A DNA stretch of 64,000 nucleotides from NCBI GenBank assembly GCA_017590115.1, contig JAGGNK010006892.1, forward strand, positions 13,245,736 to 13,309,735, read 5' to 3'. The notes under the pieces are model-generated. The model worked only from the letters and a program-made list of their open reading frames with translations. It had not been told where the DNA came from and made no database searches. Of the stretch, positions 51,401-60,400 are shown piece after piece (positions within the stretch are counted from its first letter, which is position 1; each line of letters starts with the position of its first letter). This DNA comes from Montifringilla adamsi (Eukaryota; Chordata; Aves; Passeriformes; Passeridae). The position numbers were made by a program, and so were the translations under genes.

Positions 51401-54400
51401 AATGTGATGCCTCATGTGACCTTGTTGATGTCACCAGTAAAATTTTATTTTTAATGCTTTCACATTTCCTTGGAAAATTTTACATTTATATGAACAAAAT
51501 TGATATTGTTAATCAGCTGAAGGACTAGTAAAAGTTAATGTTTGAATTAGTGCATTGCAGTATGTTTTTTTTAAATGCCATAGAATTTTTTTTTATTTGC
51601 AATTTTGCATATTTTCCTTGTAGTTTCTTGAAGTGTCTGCTAATGATACAGAGGCTCCTTTAGAAAGATTGGATGACACAAATCTGTGGATTCCTCTGGG
51701 AGAAACTCATGAGACCTGGATCAAGCACCTAACTAGTTCAATACTGGACAGTGGAGGTGTGAAAAATGAAGTTCTCCAGTTGATGAAGCCACTGTGTGAG
51801 GTGAGCTAAATCATACATTTGTACATGTATGTGTGCTGTGATGCACAAAAAATGTGATTACTCATCTTGATAGCAAGTAGTAATTTCTGCTATTAAATAA
51901 TTCAGGGCCTTTGTGATTGTTTATTGCAGGTACTCATAGAATATATATTCTCAAAATACAGGATTTGAGAGATAATTGCAAACATAGTTAAACTTTATAT
52001 GGCTGCTTTAAGTGAATTCCAGCATAGCCCTGTTGAGTGGTTTGTGTGTTCTTTGTCAAGCATTACATGTTTGTTTGGGTAATTGTGAGTTTAGTTGTAA
52101 CCTGAGAAAGACAATCAAAAAGCATTTCTTTCTTAGCAGCTGCTGTGCATTATTATTTCTAGGTGAAAACAGACTTGTGTCAGACTTTGCTTCCATACCT
52201 GATTCATGATATCCTTCTTCATGACTCAGAAGAATCTTGGAGAAATCTTTTGTCACTTCATATCCAGAAGTTTTTTACAGCCTGTTGCAAATTTGCCTCA
52301 TCTAGTAGATGTACTCCAAATTCTGATTCAGGTAGTGCCATAATATTTTTGTTTCAGCTAAAAGAGAAATTCTGGTTGTGAAAAAACTATCTTCTGATAT
52401 CAAATGTATGATGTGCACTTGCAGGCAGGCAGAATTCAGCATTTTCTCCCCAGCTGATCTTTTTTGATGGAGATACCAATAATTTTGAAGCTATTCATTG
52501 GCAGCACCACAGAAGTATCTTCTAACTTGGTTTTTTATTCATAACTGGATGATGTTTAGTATTTGCTGAATTTAGATGTTATCCAATGTTAAGTGCTGCA
52601 AGACTGAGTCATGGGCTGTCTTTTAAAATGACTGATGGGCAGGTAAATTCCTCTCTTACTCAAACAAAAGCAATAAAAAGCAGTTTTCATCTGAATTTTC
52701 CCTTTGGAGAAGACTATTTTATTTAAGTACTGCCTAATATTGTTAATGGTCTTCCTATACATTCAGAAGATCTGTTCCATTCCAGCAAAATAAAAGTAAG
52801 TTGTAACCAAAAGAACTGCACCGGAGTATGAGAGAGGCAGTAAGTTCATTTTAAAGAAAAGCACCATTTAAACAAATGGTTCATGTCCTTTCCAATTAGA
52901 TTGTGGTTGAATTTAGTAGATATCTGTGGAAATGGAACATCTTTGTTGTTAGACACTGGGAATGGTAGATGCATTTTTTTTCAGGAGATGAAATAAATAC
53001 AGTAATTTCAGGTTAGGGTAGGTTTGTTTCTTGGTTTGGTTTGGTTTGGGGTTTTTTTGTGTAGTAGCTACTGTGCTATATCTTCTAACTCCCTTGTCCA
53101 GTGACAGATCACTGAAGAAAAGAGTCTGTACAATGTCTTGCAGTCTCTTTACAGACAAGTCAGGCAAGCTTCAGGTTGCCAGAGAGGAAGGGGAACCCTT
53201 AATATTGCAGTTTTTACTAAAAGTGGTATAAATAACCCTAATGATACTAGGTGTATTTTAAAGTATTTTCTTGGATGCTCACTAGCCTGGACTGAAATAC
53301 TGGAACAGTATTCTTTCACATTTTTGAATTCAGGTAACAAGCTCTTTCTGCAACTCACGAATTTATGCTCAGATGTACAGGGTGACCCAAAATGTTCCAA
53401 GGAAAATATGAAGGGATTTTTCCAAGTACTAGAAACTTGCAGTTAGTTCAACAATACCAGTGAGCAAATGATGGGGGTCCCTTCAATCACAGAACCAGAG
53501 TCACTTAGTTTGGAAAAGACCTCTGAGATCATTGAGTCTAATCTGTGGCTGAACACTTCCACATCAACTACACATTGCACTGAGTGCCCTATCCAGTCTT
53601 TCCTTAAACACCTCCAGGGACAGTGACTCCACCATGTCCCTGGGAAATCACTCCAACGTCTAATCAACCCTTCTGTGAAGAATTTCTTCCTAAAAGGAAT
53701 TCTGTTCAGGGAATCTTACTGAAGAAGGTGAAAAACTGCCCTGGTAATAAAAAAAAAATCCAAAACCATGAAGTAGCACACAGTTCATTGTATGACAGAT
53801 TGTTTACAGATGAACTGGAGGTGCAGTAGCCAACAGAGCAAAGATACGTTAATTCCAAAACTGGAGTGATAGAACATCAGATTAGAAGCAAAAATTTTAA
53901 TCATCTTCAAGGAGAAGATGTTATCCTGTTAAAACAATGAGAAAACTCTTCCTAGAAAATCTAGATAAATTTCATTCCAATCCATCAGGATCCAAATGGG
54001 ATAAAACAAGCAGTTAGACATGGGAGAGTCAGATGCTTCTGAACACATTAATTTCTGTTTGTTGGAACACAAAAAATGCCCAAATACTTTTTTAATGTGG
54101 CTTTTGCTTTCTTTAGAGGAAATTGCTACTTCTGCACCTTATTGTAATGTAGTAGTAATCAAACCTTTGCTTGTGTGCTCCATATTTCTTGCTTCTTGTA
54201 ATTGGTAATTCAGAAATGACCAGAGTTATGAAGAAATTATTAACTCAATCACCAGGACACAACCTGTAGTCCTCTAATTTTTTTTTAAACCAGAAGCAGC
54301 ACATGGAAACATAGATTCTTTGAAAGTATGTGCCTGAATTTGGAAGGTATGGGGGTTTGTGTAGCCATACACACTCTAAAATATAAAATCTTCAGTAAAG

Positions 54401-57400
54401 TAATTTAATCAGAAGTGTTTCTGTGACTTTGGAATAACTTACATGGTGGAAGCCCAATGGCCAGAGGTCTTTTTGCGGTGATGTTAGTTCATCTCTGAAT
54501 TCTGTAAGAAAAAATACAATCCATGAACTAATAATACAAAAATAATTTCATCAAATTGTGGTATAAATTGCTATAATCCCACTAACATCATGTAAGAAGA
54601 AGAAATATATTTTGTGACAAACTATTAATTTAATTTTGGAAATGCAGTTCAAGGAAGTTTTTAGTTATTTTCTTGACTGAAAATGAATTACTTTTTATTT
54701 TGTAAATGGAGGTGATATGACAAAAGTTCATTGTATTCTTTCCTTTGAAATATACATCCCAGATCAAGAAACCCATAATTTTAGAAGTTTGGATAAAGTA
54801 TCTCGACGAGCCATGCTTGCTGTTGTTGATTACTTGAGAAGACAAAAGAGGTGAATCCAAGCTTTTTCAAAACATTGCCCTAATTTAATTGTGACTGTTC
54901 AAAGATCTGTTGGTGCTCTAGATTAAAGAAAAAGAACACGGTAGAGAACATGTTGGTTAAAAGAAAAGATATAGCAGTGACCTTGCATTTGTGACAGAAG
55001 TGGTATGGCTACCCTTAAAGGGTTCTTGCTATGCTGAAGGAGTTTTCTAAACCCTTTTACCTGATACACTTCTTGTAGTATGGGTTTTCCAGGGGCTAAG
55101 ATAAAGTTAGCCTTCGGGAAGCTTTATAGTTAATACTGGATTTGTTTTGTTTAATGCTAGATAAAAGGTCTTTTACAGCAGTATTAAAGTCTTTATTTTA
55201 TCAGATCCGTTTCAGGTACAGTTTTTGACGACAGCTTCTGGCTAGATCTGAATTATCTGGAGGTTGCTATAGCAGCACAGTCTTGTGCTGCTCACTTCAC
55301 AGCCTTGCTCTACGCAGAAATCTACGCAGACAAGATAAATAGGGACAAGCAGCAAGAAAGGTAGGAGGAGTGCTGTTTCCTGGCATTTCTGGTAAAATGA
55401 ATCATATTTTGTGAGTCCCAGCAGTGTTTTGGTTTTAGTTATATGAAATACCAAGAAAGCTGTAAAAATACTCCATTGGTGTGTGTATATGGACACGGAA
55501 AATATTTCAAGTCCTTGAATGCAATCCAAGCCTCAAAACAGTGTCATGCTGACTTGTAATCAGAAACTTTTCTTAGTGCTTTTAGTTACATTACAGCCAG
55601 AAGTTAACCAAGGGGAGAAAGTAAACCCCAGAATGATGACCGTAATTCTGTGAATAGAGCTAAATGATCCTTGTAGGAACTTTCTTCCGTAACAGACAGT
55701 TATCTTTGTTTTCTGGTCTAGCAAGATCAAAATATAGAACTAATTTAGGTTTTGTGACAAACCACTGTCAGGTAGTGGAAATATAACAAAAGTTTGGTTG
55801 TACGCACATACATTAACTAATTGCTTTTATTCTTTCACAGAGGAAAGAACACTTCAGGCATTCACAAAAGCAATTTGATTTAATAAAAGATTAGGAATTG
55901 CAAGGTGTGTGTAGGGGGGGTTCTCCAGAAGAATACCTGTTAAAATCCCTTGATGTTGATATTCCCAGCTCAACTGATCACTTCCTCATTCTGATGGAGA
56001 GCCATACTGAATAACCTGGGGATATGATAGTCTTGCATTTACTGTTTGTGCCTTTTATTTCTTGAGTGTTGTCTCAGAATTTCTTTAGTTCTCTGTAAGA
56101 AATCTCATATTGAAACATTTCTTTTAGATCTTCTTTTAAAGCGGCTAAGAGTTTGACATTTGAAGAGGAAAGTCAAAGACCACCTATTACTACTTTGAAT
56201 GAGAAAAGTAAAGAAGAAACTGGTCTAAGTTTGCAGGTACTTGTGTGTGCTTCCTAATCTGAACGCAAACCTTCTCGGATAATTACGATTAACAGTCGGT
56301 TTCATCTGAGCTGAAAGTAGATCTAGTAGAATTCAAAAAATGTGTTTTAAAGTTCTCCTCATACTTTAATTCAAAATGAACTCTGTCGCCTTCCAGACAA
56401 ATTAAATTGAGTATTTGTTCACCTGAAACACTAACTAACTGCCAAGTCTGAAATCACAGGAAAGCAGGCTTTGTTTCCTGAAAGAACTGACTTCAGGGTG
56501 GTAGCCAGCCAAATATTTTTCAGTTTGTTTTGTCACATATATATATTCATTAAAAATCAGCAAGTGATGTAGAAGTTGTAATTATCAAAACCAAAGTAGT
56601 GTTATCTCCCTCGGGCTTATTTGATATATCAAATCTGATCCAGTAGCCTTGTCTAAATTGCTTCTTTCCATAGTTCATTGTTCCAGGACTGTGTTTGTAT
56701 AACTTTCATGATGCATTGCTTAGTTGGTGTATCTGATGTTCATTTACTATTATTGCCTTTTGCTTTTCAACTAGCCCACCTAATGCCCAGCTCTAGATCT
56801 TTAAGAAATAAATTAGCATTGAAAGTAGGCCTGAAGAGTTTGGCAAGACTGCATAACTTTTTTCCCTATCATGATAGCCAGCTCAGGTACTACATAAAGG
56901 AAAATTAAGCAATGACGTTACCTGTAAAAATATTTGTAAACTGATATGATTTATGTAAAACTAACTCGAGCTGGTTCCAAAAAAAACAGTTCTTTGTTTT
57001 GTGGTGCGTGTCCTAGGACCTTCTCATGGACATCTACAGAAGCATTGGAGAACCTGACAGTCTTTATGGTTGTGGTGGAGGAAGAATGTTACAGCCATTG
57101 GCACGGTATAATTTATTCATGTTCTTATGTTCTTTAAAGGCATTGCTTTCATTTACTAAAAAAGAACTTAAATTGAAAACTTCTTTTTCACTCACAACAG
57201 GATAAGAACATATGAGCATGAAGCAGTATGGGAGAAAGCCCTTGTAACATATGACCTCGAGACAAGCCTCTCTCCATCTACTCGCCAGGCAGGAATAATA
57301 GAGGTAATATTATTTTGTAAGAGGAAATGAGTGCAAGAAGTGCTGTTCATCATATTGAGTCATTTGTAGTGAGTCCAAAATTGTTTTAGGACTGAAAGTG

Positions 57401-60400
57401 ATCTCTTTGTTCATTAAGTCTAGCCCATTGTCACAGGCATCCAAACTGTGTAATACAAGACAGCTCAGTATTTGTTCTGAAAACATTATGGTTCTTAGTC
57501 CTCTTGTCACTCACCCATAATCCCTGTCATGGGTAATGAATTTTGTGAAATACTTAAAAATAAGAATATTCAATATTATTCCAGATTTTGGCCAGCTCCT
57601 AAAATGGCAGGATATAGAAAGTAATGTAGTTGGTTATTTTTGTTATCTCATTCTTAAACCACTCCACTATGAGTCACTGTGTGATTTTTCTGATACAGTA
57701 GATAAAAAGAATTGAGGTTATTTTGAATCCTTAATATGCTTTGCCTTTGTAGGCTAAAAATGTTTATACCATGTCTGTAAAAATGTAGCATAGGTGTATG
57801 TGTGTTTCCCCTTATTTAATTTTCCTATAGTACTTTTAATTTCTTACCACAAATTATTTAATATCACTGTTAAAATTCCATTGTGTTTGTCCTTCATAGT
57901 GGCTTGACATGTAATCTGATTAATTGGTCACAATTATAAAGACCTTATGGCCTTCAAACAGATAGAAGTTATAGGAAATCTTTTCAAATCCTCATCAGGA
58001 GAAACAGTTAATTAAGAAGTAAAATTCATTTTTACTTGCCACCCAGGAATGATGGCATGGAGAAATGTGTGCTGATAGTTAATTTGAAGCACTGTGTTAA
58101 AATTTATTTTAAAAAATGCCAGTCACACTAGTAAAAAAAAAAAAACATTTTCCTGGAGTTGCAGATATCAATAGTGTGATTGGTAGTCTTATTAAAAATT
58201 TTTCATTTTACATGTAGAGTTTAGAAATAGTTATGGCCCTGTCTTTTCTGCAAAGGGTTCTTTGTTTCCAAAAGTAAAACAAAGCCCTTAAAAAAATATC
58301 AGTTATGTTTAATAAAGGAGGAAAATAAATTTTGAGTAATTTTCTTAATTTTAGGCTTTGCAGAATTTTGGGCTTTGCCACACTCTTTCCATGTACTTAA
58401 AAGGGCTGGAACATGAAAACACTGAGTGGTGTGCAGAACTGCAGGAAATACGGTACCAGGCAGCATGGAGGAATATGCAATGGAGCCACATCTCTTCTGT
58501 CAAGTAAACCACCTTATCTTTTTGCTAGTTCTTTAGGCAGAAGGCAATAGGGTCAGATCCAAGCAAAAAAAGACAAGATTAGAACGTAGTTTCTGTGAAG
58601 CATGTCACCTAATTCATCTTAATCACTGAATTGAAAAGCAGTGTTTTTCACTTAGACTTGTCTTGTTTCAGTGCACATCACTTGTTGTTTTCATGGGAAA
58701 CTGTACACAGGTGATTCTTCTTTTTGATTATTCATAACATTAAACTGAAATTTTCCATTTTTGATTCATATAGTAGTTGTATCTTAAGTATGAGAAAGGG
58801 ATAGAGAGAGCTTTTAGTATCTAGTTTATAAGAAAATAGGGAAGATATTACTCAGTGAACCACAAGAGGTTATCAAGTCCTGGATATACAAACACCAGTG
58901 TTGATTCATGGCTACTGTACAGCTGAAAATATTTGTCACAAAGACAAAATTGACTTTATAGAGAAATACGGTTTTCATTTTATTCTATGTTAACTTTTGT
59001 TTTATTTATTAGAGATGAAGCAGGAAGTCCAGGGTACCATGAATCATTGTATGATGCTCTTCAGTCTTTACGAGATAAGGAATTCTCTGCTTTCCATGAC
59101 AGTCTTAAAAATGCCAGGTAACAAATTGTATGCAAATACTGTGATCTGGGAGAGAGAGATGTGTGCGTTTGTAGTCACAGGTTATGTATGAAAGACTATC
59201 AAGGGGTTTTATGGGCTCAAGTAAAGACTCATGCATAGAATAAAAATGACTTCCAGACTGCAACTCTGCCTTTTTTACCTTCACTTTGTCATCTGTACAT
59301 ATGTAATTTGTGTGGTAATTGAACATACATTTCCTGTACACATCCCTTTGTGGACCTCTTAAGTGGATTCCAGTGCTGAGTGCTCTTCTTTAGCTGAGCT
59401 ATCACATCAATTTTGGAGTTTCTGAGTCTTTACTGTGTTTTCATTTATTGACAAACTTTTTGTTTTTTTTAATTTGAATGTTAGTGCAAAGTAACTCTAG
59501 ACTGAAGAATTTTGCTACTTAAATTCTGTTCACTGTATGGAAACTATGTTATGGATATTTGGAATTACTTGCTGATACTTAATAAAAATAATCTTACTAT
59601 TTTTCTGTTAATTCCACAGAGTGAATGAAGTAGAAGAGCTGTGCAAAGGCAGTCTTGAGTCTGTTTATTCATTATATCCAACCCTTTGCAGACTACAGCT
59701 AATTGGAGAGTTGGAAAATGCAGGTCTGCTGTTCTCCAGGTGATTTCTTAAGATTGTTTCACACCACTTCCTCAGTTTGTAGCACTTTAGTAATCAAGCA
59801 TAGCACAAAACTTAAAATGACCTCAACAGATTTTATTCATCAACATCTCAAACTTCATATTGAAAATGACAAGGATTTTACCTTCACTACATGAGGACAA
59901 TTTTAGATTCTCTTTATTTCCAGACTGGCTTAATTTGCAGTCTAGTTTGAGTTATTTCATATCATGCCAATATAGTGTTTTAAATAACTGTTATCTTTCC
60001 TTTATATTGAGGTCCCTCATACTCCTAGCTTCTGATTTACTCAAGTAACTGAGTCCTCCTTTTTAGTTTCTTTTCTAAAAATGTTTTCCATTTCCCTAAT
60101 AACATCCATAGCTTTACTGAAAGCTGTTTCAGTTTGAATCATTTTCTTCATGGACCTCTATTACCATCAGTATTCTTCCTAAATTCTTAAGATTGCTTTT
60201 AATCACAGAAAGGTATTTATCTCTGTAGTGCTATTAACACCGAATTTTCTCTGCCATAGTTCTGTCAGTTTGGTAGCTAAGTCACCCTACAGTCTTTTCA
60301 GCATCCTTATGTTTGAGTGTGATTCCCTTTGCTGATGGACCTTTAACACAAGTTTTTGATGCTTAATCAGGAATGTTTACAGAGGAGTAGTTCACCTGAG

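Noticed and set aside
57395..57460. Possible CR1 remnant
   Set aside because: Only a short ATCTC...TCATTAAGTCTAGCCC-like similarity. Too diverged to call without a repeat search.
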